64,000 nucleotides of DNA from Streptomyces sp. LHD-70 (GCF_031157275.1 NZ_JAVIFW010000030.1:1-64000), one strand, 5' to 3'; counted from the stretch's first letter, positions 33,151 through 41,827 are shown. The notes: generated from the letters alone by a model not told the origin. Numbers and translations: made by a program.

Positions 33151-33549
33151 CTATCGCCCTGTGCCACCCTCTGCCGCGCCGGGGTTCTCCGGTCCCTGCA
33201 CCATGCGAACGGCGTCGTTGAGGGCCTCGCGCTGTTCCGGCGACATCATGCCGAAGAAGGCGACGAGCGCGGCTGCGGGGTTGTCGCTCTGCGACCAGGC
33301 GTCGTTCATCAGGGCGGCGGAGTAGGCGGCACGTGTGGAGACCGCCTCATATCGATAGGCGCGGCCTTCCGCTTCTCGCCGAACCCAGCCCTTCTGATGG
33401 AGATTGTCCAATACGGTCATGACCGTCGTGTAGGCGATGGACCGTTCCTGCTGAAGGTCTTCCAGGACTTCTCGAACCGTGACCGGGCGGTTCCACTTCC
33501 AAACCCGCGTCATCACGACGTCTTCGAGTTCTCCCAAGGGGCGAGGCAC
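33151..33549 (-). CDS. BlaI/MecI-family transcriptional regulator
   Basis: 132 residues. The winged helix of the penicillinase-repressor family is clear (LGELEDVVMTRVWKWNRPVTVREVLEDLQQERSIAYTTVMTVLDNLHQKGWV). BlaI proteins are normally inactivated by a BlaR-type membrane protease, usually adjacent; none is present here. GTG 33549 has TATTCT six bases upstream and no ribosome site. A 14-bp palindrome just upstream may be its own operator. Confidence 0.9.
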   Translation of the reverse strand: MPRPLGELEDVVMTRVWKWNRPVTVREVLEDLQQERSIAYTTVMTVLDNLHQKGWVRREAEGRAYRYEAVSTRAAYSAALMNDAWSQSDNPAAALVAFFGMMSPEQREALNDAVRMVQGPENPGAAEGGTGR

Positions 33550-33555
33550 ACCTGA

Positions 33556-33585
33556 AGAATAGTGGGAGTTGTCCCGATTTCGGGA
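33556..33585 (-). promoter_or_regulatory. Promoter and palindrome upstream of the BlaI-type gene
   Basis: A -10 TATTCT lies at 33556-33561, six bases before the GTG. TCCCGA-TT-TCGGGA (33572-33585) is a perfect inverted repeat between -10 and -35 positions, where a repressor would block RNA polymerase. It differs from the classic TACA/TGTA BlaI box. Confidence 0.45.
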
Positions 33586-33648
33586 GCAAAAAGGGCGTAC
33601 GGCTCGAAAATAAGTGAGCCGTACGCACGGGATGCTGCTGGGGGACGG

Positions 33649-33840
33649 TCAGGCGTCGCCGGTCTTCGGGGTGGCCTGCTGCGCCTGGCGGACACTCTCG
33701 GCGCGGGCGACCGCGGCGTCCACGGCCTCGTCCTCCTTGGCCTTGTTGGCGCCGCCCTGGGTCTTGACGATCGTCACGATGAGAGCGGCGAAGAAGACCG
33801 CCATCACTACGGGGGGCAGGAGCGCGGAGACGTAGTCCAT
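33649..33840 (-). CDS. Small single-helix membrane protein
   Basis: 63 residues: a hydrophobic helix at about 6-26 (LLPPVVMAVFFAALIVTIV), then a charged Lys/Glu/Ala-rich cytoplasmic tail. The ATG at 33840 starts the frame. No function can be assigned. It is probably transcribed with the 209-residue gene just upstream (14 bases apart). Confidence 0.7.
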   Translation of the reverse strand: MDYVSALLPPVVMAVFFAALIVTIVKTQGGANKAKEDEAVDAAVARAESVRQAQQATPKTGDA

Positions 33841-33854
33841 GCCCCCCAGCGTAG

Positions 33855-34484
33855 CTATCCGGCGGCGAGCTTCTGCGGCGGGGAGGCCGGTTCGTCGCTC
33901 TCGCCGGGTGCCGCAGGGCGGCGCTTGGGCGGGAAGACCTCGGCGGGGGTGGGTACGGGACGGGGCGGGTTGGTGCGCTGCGGCGGCGCCGGCTTCTTCG
34001 GGTCCGCGGCGGGCTTGCCGTCCTCGGCGCGCCCGCCGGGCAGGGCGAGCAGCCGTCTGCGCGAGGCCGGCACCCGCGGGGTTGCCACCGGCTCCGTGCG
34101 TACGTCGTGCTCCGCGAGGGCGCGGCAGCGGTCGAGGAGGGCGGCGGCGAGGGGGTTGCCGCGCAGGGCGCGCAGGGCGGCCAGGTCGTCCACCTCCGGG
34201 CGGTGGCCGGCCGCGAGGGCGTCGGCGAGGAGCTGGAGATAGCCGGCGGCGGTGCCGGGGAGTGCGGCGCGGTAGCGGCCGAGGTCGGCGAGGAGGAAGG
34301 CGCGCAGCCGGACCGCCTCGTCGATGGCCTCGTTGATGCCGTCGGAGAGGTCCAGGCAGTCCTGGACGTCGGCGACGGAGGCGGCCTTGCTGGGATGGAG
34401 GGCGACGGCGAGGGCGCGTCGGAGCACACGCAGCTCGTCCGCGCTGAACGCCATGCCGCCGTGGGATCCGTATGGCGTGGGCAT
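33855..34484 (-). CDS. Conserved Streptomyces protein of unknown function
   Basis: 209 residues. The first 130 are an Ala/Leu-rich helical region (ELRVLRRALAVALHPSKAASVADVQDCLDLSDGINEAIDEAVRLRAFL), the rest a Pro/Lys-rich disordered tail. No membrane helix. ATG 34484 is preferred; TATCGT is six bases upstream with no ribosome site, so it is probably leaderless. The longer frame to 34550 would include this promoter. Confidence 0.7.
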   Translation of the reverse strand: MPTPYGSHGGMAFSADELRVLRRALAVALHPSKAASVADVQDCLDLSDGINEAIDEAVRLRAFLLADLGRYRAALPGTAAGYLQLLADALAAGHRPEVDDLAALRALRGNPLAAALLDRCRALAEHDVRTEPVATPRVPASRRRLLALPGGRAEDGKPAADPKKPAPPQRTNPPRPVPTPAEVFPPKRRPAAPGESDEPASPPQKLAAG

Positions 34485-34593
34485 GGGCCGACGATACGCG
34501 CTAATCGGACAAAATCGACTAAATGGTGAGGTGGCGCGCCGGGCGCGCACGTGTGCCGCGCGCGCCCGTACGACCGTGTCTCGCGCCTGTGCC

Positions 34594-35391
34594 TCAGCTG
34601 CGCGCGACGTTGCGCTCGTGGACCAGGCGGAGGCCGATCAGAGTCAGCCACGGCTCGTGCTCGTCGATCACCGTGGACTCGCCGAGGACCATCGGGGCCA
34701 GGCCGCCGGTGGCGATCACGGTGACGTCCTCGGGGTCGTCGGCCAGCTCGCGGGCCATGCGGTTGACGACGCCGTCGACCTGGCCCGCGAAGCCGTAGAG
34801 GATGCCGGACTGCATCGCCTCGACGGTGTTCTTGCCGATCACGCTGCGCGGGCGGGCCAGCTCGATCTTGCGGAGCTGGGCGCCGCGCACCCCGAGGGCG
34901 TCGACGGAGATCTCGATGCCGGGGGCGATCGCGCCGCCCGCGTACTCCCCGCGCGCGGAGACCGCGTCGAACGTCGTCGCCGTGCCGAAGTCGACGACGA
35001 TCGCCGGGCCGCCGTAGAGCTCGACGGCCGCGACCGCGTTGATGATGCGGTCCGCGCCGACCTCCTTGGGGTTGTCCATCAGGATCGGCACGCCGGTCTT
35101 GATGCCGGGCTCGACCAGGACGGCCGGGACGTCGCCGTAGTAGCGGCGGGTGACCTCGCGCAGCTCGTGCAGGACCGAGGGGACGGTGGCGCAGATCGCG
35201 ATGCCGTCGATGCCGTCGCCGAGCTCCTCGCCGAGCAGTGGGTGCATGCCCATGAGGCCGTTGAGCAGGACGGCGAGTTCGTCGGCGGTGCGGCGGGCGT
35301 CGGTGGAGATGCGCCAGTGCTCGACGATCTCCTCGCCGTCGAAGAGGCCGAGCACGGTGTGGGTGTTGCCCACGTCGATGGTCAGCAGCAT
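34594..35391 (-). CDS. coaX: Type III pantothenate kinase
   Basis: 265 residues. First step of CoA synthesis from pantothenate. The acetate-kinase-like phosphate loop is IDVGNTHTVLGLFDG and the central catalytic region is GADRI...VVDFGTATTFD, with GGAIAPGI. ATG 35391 overlaps the nadC stop by one base (TGATG). It is the last gene of the overlapping NAD/CoA operon. Type III enzymes are not feedback-inhibited by CoA. Confidence 0.95.
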   Translation of the reverse strand: MLLTIDVGNTHTVLGLFDGEEIVEHWRISTDARRTADELAVLLNGLMGMHPLLGEELGDGIDGIAICATVPSVLHELREVTRRYYGDVPAVLVEPGIKTGVPILMDNPKEVGADRIINAVAAVELYGGPAIVVDFGTATTFDAVSARGEYAGGAIAPGIEISVDALGVRGAQLRKIELARPRSVIGKNTVEAMQSGILYGFAGQVDGVVNRMARELADDPEDVTVIATGGLAPMVLGESTVIDEHEPWLTLIGLRLVHERNVARS

Positions 35392-36407
35392 CAGGCGGTC
35401 TCCCCCGCGCTGTGCTCCTCCGCGTCGGCCTCGCGCAGGTCGAGGCCGATGTCGAGGATGCGCGACGAGTGCGTGAGGGCGCCCACCGCCAGGTAGTCGA
35501 CGCCCGTCTCCGCGTACGTGCGGGCGTTGTCCAGGGCCAGGCGGCCGGAGGACTCCAGGAGCGCGCGGCCGGCCACCAGGGCGACGGCCTCCTCGGTCTC
35601 GGCGGGCGTGAAGTTGTCCAGGAGGATCAGGTCCGCGCCCGCGTCGAGCACCTCGCGCAGCTGGTGCAGGGTGTCGACCTCCACCTCGATCGGCAGCTCG
35701 GGGAAGCGCTCGCGTACGGCGGTGAAGGCCTGGGCCACGCCGCCGGCCGCGACCACGTGGTTGTCCTTGACCAGGGCGGCGTCCGAGAGGGACATCCGGT
35801 GGTTGACGCCGCCGCCGCAGCGCACCGCGAACTTCTCCAGGGCGCGCAGACCGGGGGTGGTCTTGCGGGTGTCCCGCACCTTGGCCTTCGTACCGTCCAG
35901 AACGTCCGCCCACGCGCGCGTGGCGGTGGCGATGCCGGAGAGGCGGCACAGGATGTTCAGGGCGCTGCGCTCGCCGGTCAGCAGGTCGCGGGTGCGGGTG
36001 GTGACGCTGAGCAGCTTCTGGCCGGCCTGGACGCGGTCGCCGTCCTCGACGTGCCGCTCGACCTCGAAGGCCTCCGTGCAGACCACCGAGAGGACCGCCT
36101 CGGCGACCCTGAGGCCCGCCACGACGCCGTCCTCGCGGGCGGTGAAGTCACCGGTGGCGACGGCCTCCTCGGGGATGGTGGCGACCGAGGTGACGTCCAC
36201 GCCGCCGTCGAGGTCCTCGGCGAGCGCCATGTGGGCGATGTCCTCTACGAGGACGGGGTCGAGGCCGTCCTGGACGATGAGGGCGGCGAGCGCGGGGTCG
36301 AGGCCGCACTCCATGACTGCCTCGTCGGCGTCCGCCGAACAGCCGCAGGAGTCGCCGCAGCCGCCGGTCTCGGCGAGGGGGAGGTCGGGGGTGCTCACTT
36401 CGGTCAC
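35391..36407 (-). CDS. nadC: Nicotinate-nucleotide pyrophosphorylase (quinolinate phosphoribosyltransferase)
   Basis: 338 residues. It converts quinolinate and PRPP to nicotinate mononucleotide. Core motifs are present: SGIATATRAWAD, RDTRKTTPGLR, CGGGVNHRMSL, KDNH, and the substrate loop VEVDTLHQL. It has an unusual N-terminal extension of about 30 residues with clustered cysteines (GGCGDSCGCSADAD) not needed in the family. GTG 36407 overlaps the nadB stop (GTGA); an in-frame GTG at 36398 has better ribosome-site spacing (AGGAG, 11 bases). Confidence 0.95.
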   Translation of the reverse strand: MTEVSTPDLPLAETGGCGDSCGCSADADEAVMECGLDPALAALIVQDGLDPVLVEDIAHMALAEDLDGGVDVTSVATIPEEAVATGDFTAREDGVVAGLRVAEAVLSVVCTEAFEVERHVEDGDRVQAGQKLLSVTTRTRDLLTGERSALNILCRLSGIATATRAWADVLDGTKAKVRDTRKTTPGLRALEKFAVRCGGGVNHRMSLSDAALVKDNHVVAAGGVAQAFTAVRERFPELPIEVEVDTLHQLREVLDAGADLILLDNFTPAETEEAVALVAGRALLESSGRLALDNARTYAETGVDYLAVGALTHSSRILDIGLDLREADAEEHSAGETA

Positions 36408-38140
36408 TGCTCCTGGGGAGGGGTCGGCTGCGGCCGGGTCGGGAACGGCCCGGTCGGCGGGAAGTCCGCGGTCTCGGTGCGGTGCACCGCGAGGGTGCGG
36501 TCGGGGCGGAGGCGTACGACGAGGTGGCGGCGCCAGTCGGTGTCGTCGCGGTCGGCGTGGTCCTCGCGCCAGTGGCAGCCGCGGGTCTCCTCACGGCGCA
36601 GGGCTGCGGCGACCAGCACGCGCGCGACGCACAGGAGGTTGGTGGCCTCCCAGGTGTCGGTGCCGGGCTCGGCGGTCTTGCCGTGCTCGGCGAGCGCGTC
36701 CCGGGCGGCCGCGTGGACCGCGTCGAGCTGCTCGGCCGCCTCCTTGAGGGAGTCGGCGGAGCGCAGCACTCCGGCGCCCCGGGTCATGATCCGCTGGATG
36801 GTGAGGCGGGCCTCGGACGGCAGCAGCGGGTGCGCGGGCGGCTCGGCCTGCGGCACGGGCGCGGGGACGCGGCTCGCCGGGGTGTCGCGGGCGATGTCGG
36901 CGGCGATGCTCTCGGCGTAGACCAGGCCCTCAAGCAGGGAGTTGGAGGCCAGCCGGTTGGCTCCATGCACGCCGGTGCAGGCGACCTCGCCGCAGGCGTA
37001 CAGGCCCGGGACCGTCGTACGGCCGTGCCGGTCGGTGCGGACGCCGCCGGAGGCGTAGTGCGCGGCGGGGGCGACCGGGATGGGCTGGGTGACCGGGTCG
37101 ATGCCGTGGGCGCGGCAGGCGGCGAGGATCGTCGGGAACCGGCTCGCCCACATGTCGGCGCCGAAGTGCCTGGCGTCCAAGTACATGTGCTCGGCGCCCA
37201 CTTCCTGCATGCGGCGCATGATGCCCTTCGCCACGATGTCCCGCGGCGCCAGCTCGGCCAGCTCGTGCTGCCCCACCATGAAGCGCACGCCGTCCGCGTC
37301 CACGAGGTGGGCGCCCTCGCCGCGCACCGCCTCGGAGACCAGGGGCTGCTGACCCTCCGCGTCCGGGCCGAGGAACAGCACCGTGGGGTGGAACTGGACG
37401 AACTCCAGGTCGCTGACCTCGGCGCCCGCGCGCAGCGCCAGGGCCACGCCGTCCCCGGTCGACACCGCGGGGTTGGTCGTCGCCGAGAAGACCTGGCCCA
37501 TGCCGCCGGTCGCGAGGACCACCGCGCGCGCGTGCACCGCGCCCACGCCGTCGTGCTGGCCCTCGCCCATGACGTGCAGGGTGACGCCGGCCGCGTGGCC
37601 GTCGGCGTCCGTCAACAGGTCCAGTACGAGGGCGTTCTCGATGGTTTCGATGCCCCGCGCGCGTACCGCCTCGACCAGGGCGCGGGAGATCTCCGCGCCG
37701 GTGGCGTCGCCGCCCGCGTGTGCGATGCGGCGGCGGTGGTGGCCGCCCTCGCGCGTGAGGGCGATCTCGCCTCCGTCGGCCTTGTCGAAGTCGGCGCCGG
37801 TCTCGATCAACCGCCGCACCGCGTCCGGGCCTTCGGTCACCAGCGTGCGCACGGCCTCCTCGTCGCACAGGCCCGCGCCCGCCACCAGGGTGTCGTCCAG
37901 GTGCTGTTCGGGGCTGTCGCCCTCGCCGAGCGCCGCCGCGATGCCGCCCTGGGCCCAGCGCGTGGAGCCGTCGTCCAGGCGGGCCTTGGTGACGACGACG
38001 GTACGCAGACCGCTCGCCGCGCAGCGCAGGGCCGCCGTCAGCCCGGCCACGCCGGAGCCGACCACGATCACGTCGGCCGCGCGGGCCCAGCCGGGGGCCG
38101 GCGCGTGCAGCCGTATGCCGGTGGTTGCGGGGGCGGTCAT
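36404..38140 (-). CDS. nadB: L-aspartate oxidase
   Basis: 578 residues. FAD enzyme that makes iminoaspartate, the first step of NAD synthesis. The FAD dinucleotide fold is VVGSGVAGLTAALR; the active-site regions STRWAQGGIAAA, GGHHRRRIAHAGGDATGAEI and HYASGGVRTD are intact, with CTGVHGANRLASNSLLEGLV. The C-terminal helical domain is complete. ATG overlaps panC's stop by four bases. nadA is not in this window. Confidence 0.96.
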   Translation of the reverse strand: MTAPATTGIRLHAPAPGWARAADVIVVGSGVAGLTAALRCAASGLRTVVVTKARLDDGSTRWAQGGIAAALGEGDSPEQHLDDTLVAGAGLCDEEAVRTLVTEGPDAVRRLIETGADFDKADGGEIALTREGGHHRRRIAHAGGDATGAEISRALVEAVRARGIETIENALVLDLLTDADGHAAGVTLHVMGEGQHDGVGAVHARAVVLATGGMGQVFSATTNPAVSTGDGVALALRAGAEVSDLEFVQFHPTVLFLGPDAEGQQPLVSEAVRGEGAHLVDADGVRFMVGQHELAELAPRDIVAKGIMRRMQEVGAEHMYLDARHFGADMWASRFPTILAACRAHGIDPVTQPIPVAPAAHYASGGVRTDRHGRTTVPGLYACGEVACTGVHGANRLASNSLLEGLVYAESIAADIARDTPASRVPAPVPQAEPPAHPLLPSEARLTIQRIMTRGAGVLRSADSLKEAAEQLDAVHAAARDALAEHGKTAEPGTDTWEATNLLCVARVLVAAALRREETRGCHWREDHADRDDTDWRRHLVVRLRPDRTLAVHRTETADFPPTGPFPTRPQPTPPQEQ

Positions 38141-39327
38141 ACGGCGGCTCCGGGGGCCTCGTCGGTTCCTGCGGGGGTGGGCGATGGGGTGTCCCGGGGG
38201 CTTTCCTCAGAGGTGTCCTCGGGGGCGAACGTCAGGGGCACGTTGTCGATCAGGCGGGTCGTGCCCACCCGCGCGGCGACCGCGAGGACGGCTTCGCCGG
38301 TGAACCCGTCCGGTACCTCGGTGAAGTCGGACGGGTCGACGAGCGCCAGATAGTCCAGGACCAGCGGGGGCCGCAGCCGCGCGGCGTCGTCGAGCACCGC
38401 GCGGGCGGCGGTGCGCACGGCGCTCGGGCAGCGGAGCGCGGCCTGGGACACCGCGTGCGCGTCGGCGGCGGCGCGGGCCTCGCCGAGCGCGGTCAGGGCA
38501 TCGGCACGCGCGCGTGAGGCGGGGGCCGCCTGGGCGCGCGCGGAGAGTGCCTGCTGCGCGGCGAGCCGCTCCCGGCCCGCGAACAGGGCCGTGGACAGGG
38601 CGAGTGCCGTGCGCCGCTCGCCCGCCGCGAGGTAGCGGTTGCGGCTGGACAGGGCCAGTCCGTCCGGCTCGCGCACCGTCGGTACGCCGACGATCTCGAC
38701 CGGGAAGTTCAGGTCCCGCACCATGCGCCGGATCAGGGCGAGTTGCTGGGCGTCCTTCTCGCCGTACAGGGCGAGGTCGGGCGCCGTGAGGTGCAGGAGT
38801 TTGGCGACGACGGTGAGCATGCCGTCGAAGTGGCCGGGGCGCGCGGCGCCTTCGAGGCGCTCCCCCATCGGGCCCGCGCTGATCCGCACCTGCGGTTCGC
38901 CGCCCGGGTAGACCTCGTCCACGCCAGGGGCGAACACCACGTCCGCGCCTGCCTGTTCGGCCACCTTGAGGTCGGCTTCGAGGGTGCGCGGGTAGCGGTC
39001 GAGGTCCTCGCCGGCGCCGAACTGGAGGGGGTTCACGAAGACCGTGACGACGACCTGGCCGTGCGGGCCCGCCACATCGCGCGCGTGCCGGACGAGCGTC
39101 GCGTGGCCCTCGTGCAGGGCACCCATGGTCATGACGACCGCGCGATCGCCTTCGTGGGTGAGCGCGCGGAGTTCGGCGGCGCTGTGCAGGAGCCGCGGCT
39201 GACGCTTCTTTTGCGGCTGTCGCGGGTGTTGCGGGTGTTGCGGCTGCTGTGTCTGCGGCGGCTGTTGCGTCGGTCGCGTCTGCTCCGGCTGTTCTGTCTG
39301 CTGCGCCTGCTGCGGCTGTTCTGTCAT
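38137..39327 (-). CDS. panC: Pantothenate synthetase with Gln/Pro-rich N-terminal tail
   Basis: 396 residues against about 280-310 for the family. The first 45 residues are almost entirely Gln, Pro, Thr and Glu, and the enzyme proper begins near RLLHSAAELRAL. Adenylate-forming motifs MTMGALHEGHATLV (HIGH type), FVNPLQF, DLALYGEKDAQQL and LALSSRNRYL are all present. The C-terminal tail of about 30 residues is also extra. It joins pantoate and beta-alanine. ATGA overlaps link it to the DUF2520 gene before and nadB after. Confidence 0.94.
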   Translation of the reverse strand: MTEQPQQAQQTEQPEQTRPTQQPPQTQQPQHPQHPRQPQKKRQPRLLHSAAELRALTHEGDRAVVMTMGALHEGHATLVRHARDVAGPHGQVVVTVFVNPLQFGAGEDLDRYPRTLEADLKVAEQAGADVVFAPGVDEVYPGGEPQVRISAGPMGERLEGAARPGHFDGMLTVVAKLLHLTAPDLALYGEKDAQQLALIRRMVRDLNFPVEIVGVPTVREPDGLALSSRNRYLAAGERRTALALSTALFAGRERLAAQQALSARAQAAPASRARADALTALGEARAAADAHAVSQAALRCPSAVRTAARAVLDDAARLRPPLVLDYLALVDPSDFTEVPDGFTGEAVLAVAARVGTTRLIDNVPLTFAPEDTSEESPRDTPSPTPAGTDEAPGAAV

Positions 39328-40280
39328 CGGGAGTCCCCGTCCGTGCCGGTCGTCGGGCCCTGAGCCGGGCCGGTCTCGGCGGCGAGCACGCCCAGGAGCT
39401 CCTCGGCGAGCTCCGGCTTGAGCATGCCGTGGGCCAGGGCGCGGTCGGCGGTGGCGCGGGCCATCGCCAGGTACCCGGCGACGGTGCCGGGCGCGTGCTT
39501 GCGGAGCTCGGCGACATGCGCCGCGACCGTGCCCGCGTCCCCGCGCGCGACCGGGCCTGTGAGCGCCGCGTCCCCGGACCGCAGGGCGTTGTCGAGGGCC
39601 GCGCCGAGCAGCGGGCCGAGCATGCGGTCAGGGGCGCCGACGCCCGCCTGGCGCAGCAGCTCCATGGCCTCGGCGACCAGGGTGACCAGGTGGTTCGCCC
39701 CGAGCGCGAGCGCCGCGTGGTAGAGCGGGCGGGCCGACTCCTCGATCCACTCGGGCTCGCCGCCCATCTCGATGACCAGGGCCTCGGCGGCGAGCCGCAG
39801 CTCCTCGGGCGCCGTCACCCCGAACGAGCACCCGGCGAGCCGCTGCACGTCCACGGGGGTGCCGGTGAACGTCATGGCGGGGTGCAGGGCGAGCGGCAGG
39901 CCGCCGGCGCGGAGCGCGGGTTCGAGCACGCCCACGCCGTACCGCCCCGAGGTGTGCACGATCAGCTGGCCGGGACGGACGGCGCCGGTCTCGGCGAGCC
40001 CTTCGACCAGGCCCGGCAGGGCGTCGTCGGGAACGGTGAGCAGGACCAGCTCGGAGCGGGCGAGCACGTCGGCGGGCGAGACGACCGGCACGTCGGGGAG
40101 GAGCGCCGCGGCCCGGCGCACCGAGGCGTCGGAGACTCCGGACACGGCCACCGGGCGGTGTCCGGCGAGCTGCAGCGAGGCCGCGAGGGCGGGTCCTACG
40201 CGGCCGGCTCCGACCACGCCGACTGCCAGCCGGGCCGGTCGATCCGCTGGATTCTGGGGTTCCGCATGCGGTGTGTTCAC
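39324..40280 (-). CDS. Rossmann-like/DUF2520 NAD(P)-dependent dehydrogenase, candidate ketopantoate reductase
   Basis: 318 residues. The N-terminal Rossmann fold shows VGVVGAGRVGPALAASL; the second domain (HPAMTFTGTPVDVQRLAGCSFGVT...) is the DUF2520 helical domain. It starts the operon and is fused by overlap to panC, so a role in making pantoate is likely. A family called PanG, a non-homologous ketopantoate reductase, has a similar build as far as I recall. GTG 40280 has GGAAGG 13 bases upstream. The alternative is an unrelated reductase co-transcribed by chance. Confidence 0.82.
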   Translation of the reverse strand: MNTPHAEPQNPADRPARLAVGVVGAGRVGPALAASLQLAGHRPVAVSGVSDASVRRAAALLPDVPVVSPADVLARSELVLLTVPDDALPGLVEGLAETGAVRPGQLIVHTSGRYGVGVLEPALRAGGLPLALHPAMTFTGTPVDVQRLAGCSFGVTAPEELRLAAEALVIEMGGEPEWIEESARPLYHAALALGANHLVTLVAEAMELLRQAGVGAPDRMLGPLLGAALDNALRSGDAALTGPVARGDAGTVAAHVAELRKHAPGTVAGYLAMARATADRALAHGMLKPELAEELLGVLAAETGPAQGPTTGTDGDSR

Positions 40281-40366
40281 TCGACGAGCGCCTTCCGTTC
40301 CAGTCCGCTCGGGGTACCGGACGATTTCTCGTCATGCTAACGCGAGGGGGTTTCCGCGGTCGCCGG

Positions 40367-40436
40367 CTGTCCACAGGCTGTGCGGTTCGTACGACTGGTG
40401 CGGCGGCCGTTGTCCACAGGCCGACGGTTGTCCACA
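40367..40436. other. Cluster of three DnaA boxes
   Basis: Two perfect Streptomyces-type DnaA boxes, TTGTCCACA, lie at 40410-40418 and 40428-40436, and a one-mismatch copy CTGTCCACA at 40367-40375. All have the same orientation, within 70 bp. They sit between the divergent DUF2520 and lyase genes. Clusters of this kind outside oriC can titrate DnaA or let DnaA regulate nearby promoters. Confidence 0.7.
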
Positions 40437-40488
40437 GGGTGTGGGAAAACCGCATGCCCGTACGAGACGGGTGCGCGACGATCTGTGG

Positions 40489-41757
40489 ATGAGCGACAGC
40501 GGGCGGGACCACACGGACGAGCCGTACGAGCCGGATGAGCCTGATGAGCCTGATGAGCCGAAAAAGCAGGACGGGCCCAACGACCCGGACGAGCAGGACG
40601 AGCAGGACGAGCCGGACGACCACGACCGCGGCCACGCGCAGAGCGCGCGGGAGCGGTTGCGTACCGCTCTGCGCGGCGCCCGGCGGACACTCGCGCGCCC
40701 CGCGATCGACGCGACGGTCGGCGAGCGGCTGACCCGGCTCGCGGCGGACGCGGGCGAGGTGTACGACCTCGGCGAACCGGCCGACATGTACGGGAACGGG
40801 GTCGTCGCCGAGCTCGAAGGCCGGGTCGCCGAGCTGCTCGGCGCGGAGGACGCCGCGTTCTTCCCGACCGGCACGATGGCGCAGCAGGTGGCGCTGCGCT
40901 GCTGGGCGGGCCGCACCGGCAACGCCACGGTGGCCCTGCACCCGCTGTCCCACCCCGAGCGGCACGAACGCGGGGCGTTCCCCGTCGTCAGCGGTCTGCG
41001 CACGGTGCATCCGACGAGCGAGCGGCGCCTTCCGACCGCCGAGGAAGTGCGGGACCTCGACGAACCGTTCGGGGCGCTGATGCTCGAACTGCCCCTGCGG
41101 GACGCGGGTTTCGCGCTGCCCTCCTGGGAGGAGCTGGTCGAGGTCGTCGAGGCGGCGCGTGAACGGGACGCAGTCGTGCACTTCGACGGGGCCCGGCTGT
41201 GGGAGTGCACGACGCACTTCGGCCGCCCCCTTGAGGAGATCGCGCAGCTCGCGGACAGCGTGTACGTGTCGTTCTACAAGTCGCTCGGCGGGCTCGGGGG
41301 CGCTGCCCTCGTGGGACCCGGCTCCTTCGTGGCGGAGGCCCGCGCCTGGCGCCACCGCTACGGCGGCCAGGTGTTCCAGCAGTTCCCCACGGCCCTGTCC
41401 GCGCTGCTCGGCCTGACCCGCGAACTGCCGCGCCTGCCCTCGTACGTCGCGCACGCGCGCGTGGTGGCGGATGCGCTGCGCGCCGGATTCGTGGAGGCGG
41501 GGGTGCCGTGGTTCCAGGTGCACCCCGAGGTGCCTCATACGCACCAGTTCCAGGTCTGGCTGCCGTACGACGCGGACGTGCTCACCACCGCGGCCGCCGA
41601 GCAGGCCGAGGAGACGGGGAACGCGCTGTTCCGCCCGTGGTTCGCGGAAGGCCCGCCCGGGCTGTCCGTGACCGAGGTGACGGTGGCGGGCCCGGGTCTG
41701 GAGTGGACGGCGGAGGACGTACGGAAGGGGGTGCGGGATTTCGTACGGCGGCTCTGA
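40489..41757 (+). CDS. PLP-dependent beta-eliminating lyase (threonine aldolase family)
   Basis: 422 residues. The fold-type I core begins near residue 70. The PLP lysine is in VSFYKSLGGLGG, the cofactor Asp is in VHFDGARLWE, and the N-terminal TYGNG-like MYGNGVVAELE and FFPTGTMAQQ motifs match threonine aldolases. The first 50 residues are a repetitive Asp/Glu/Pro tail encoded by ACGAGC-type repeats and probably disordered. The start lacks a clear ribosome site. Threonine cleavage is likely but other beta-hydroxy amino acids are possible. Confidence 0.86.
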   Translation: MSDSGRDHTDEPYEPDEPDEPDEPKKQDGPNDPDEQDEQDEPDDHDRGHAQSARERLRTALRGARRTLARPAIDATVGERLTRLAADAGEVYDLGEPADMYGNGVVAELEGRVAELLGAEDAAFFPTGTMAQQVALRCWAGRTGNATVALHPLSHPERHERGAFPVVSGLRTVHPTSERRLPTAEEVRDLDEPFGALMLELPLRDAGFALPSWEELVEVVEAARERDAVVHFDGARLWECTTHFGRPLEEIAQLADSVYVSFYKSLGGLGGAALVGPGSFVAEARAWRHRYGGQVFQQFPTALSALLGLTRELPRLPSYVAHARVVADALRAGFVEAGVPWFQVHPEVPHTHQFQVWLPYDADVLTTAAAEQAEETGNALFRPWFAEGPPGLSVTEVTVAGPGLEWTAEDVRKGVRDFVRRL

Positions 41758-41766
41758 GCCTCTTCG

Positions 41767-41827
41767 TTACGGAACCCTCGGTTCAGTGCGCCACCCCGGC
41801 TTTACGGAACCCTCGGCTCAGTGCGCC
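41767..41827. repeat. Tandem duplication at a gene end
   Basis: A 26-base segment at 41767-41792 recurs at 41802-41827 with one change, a 35-base period. The second copy contains the stop codon of the 70-residue gene on the minus strand, so the first copy is an extra, untranslated gene end. Confidence 0.85.

Noticed and set aside
34594..35949. 451-residue frame extending coaX upstream
   Set aside because: The extension overlaps nadC in another frame; the family start MLLTIDVGNT at 35391 fits exactly.
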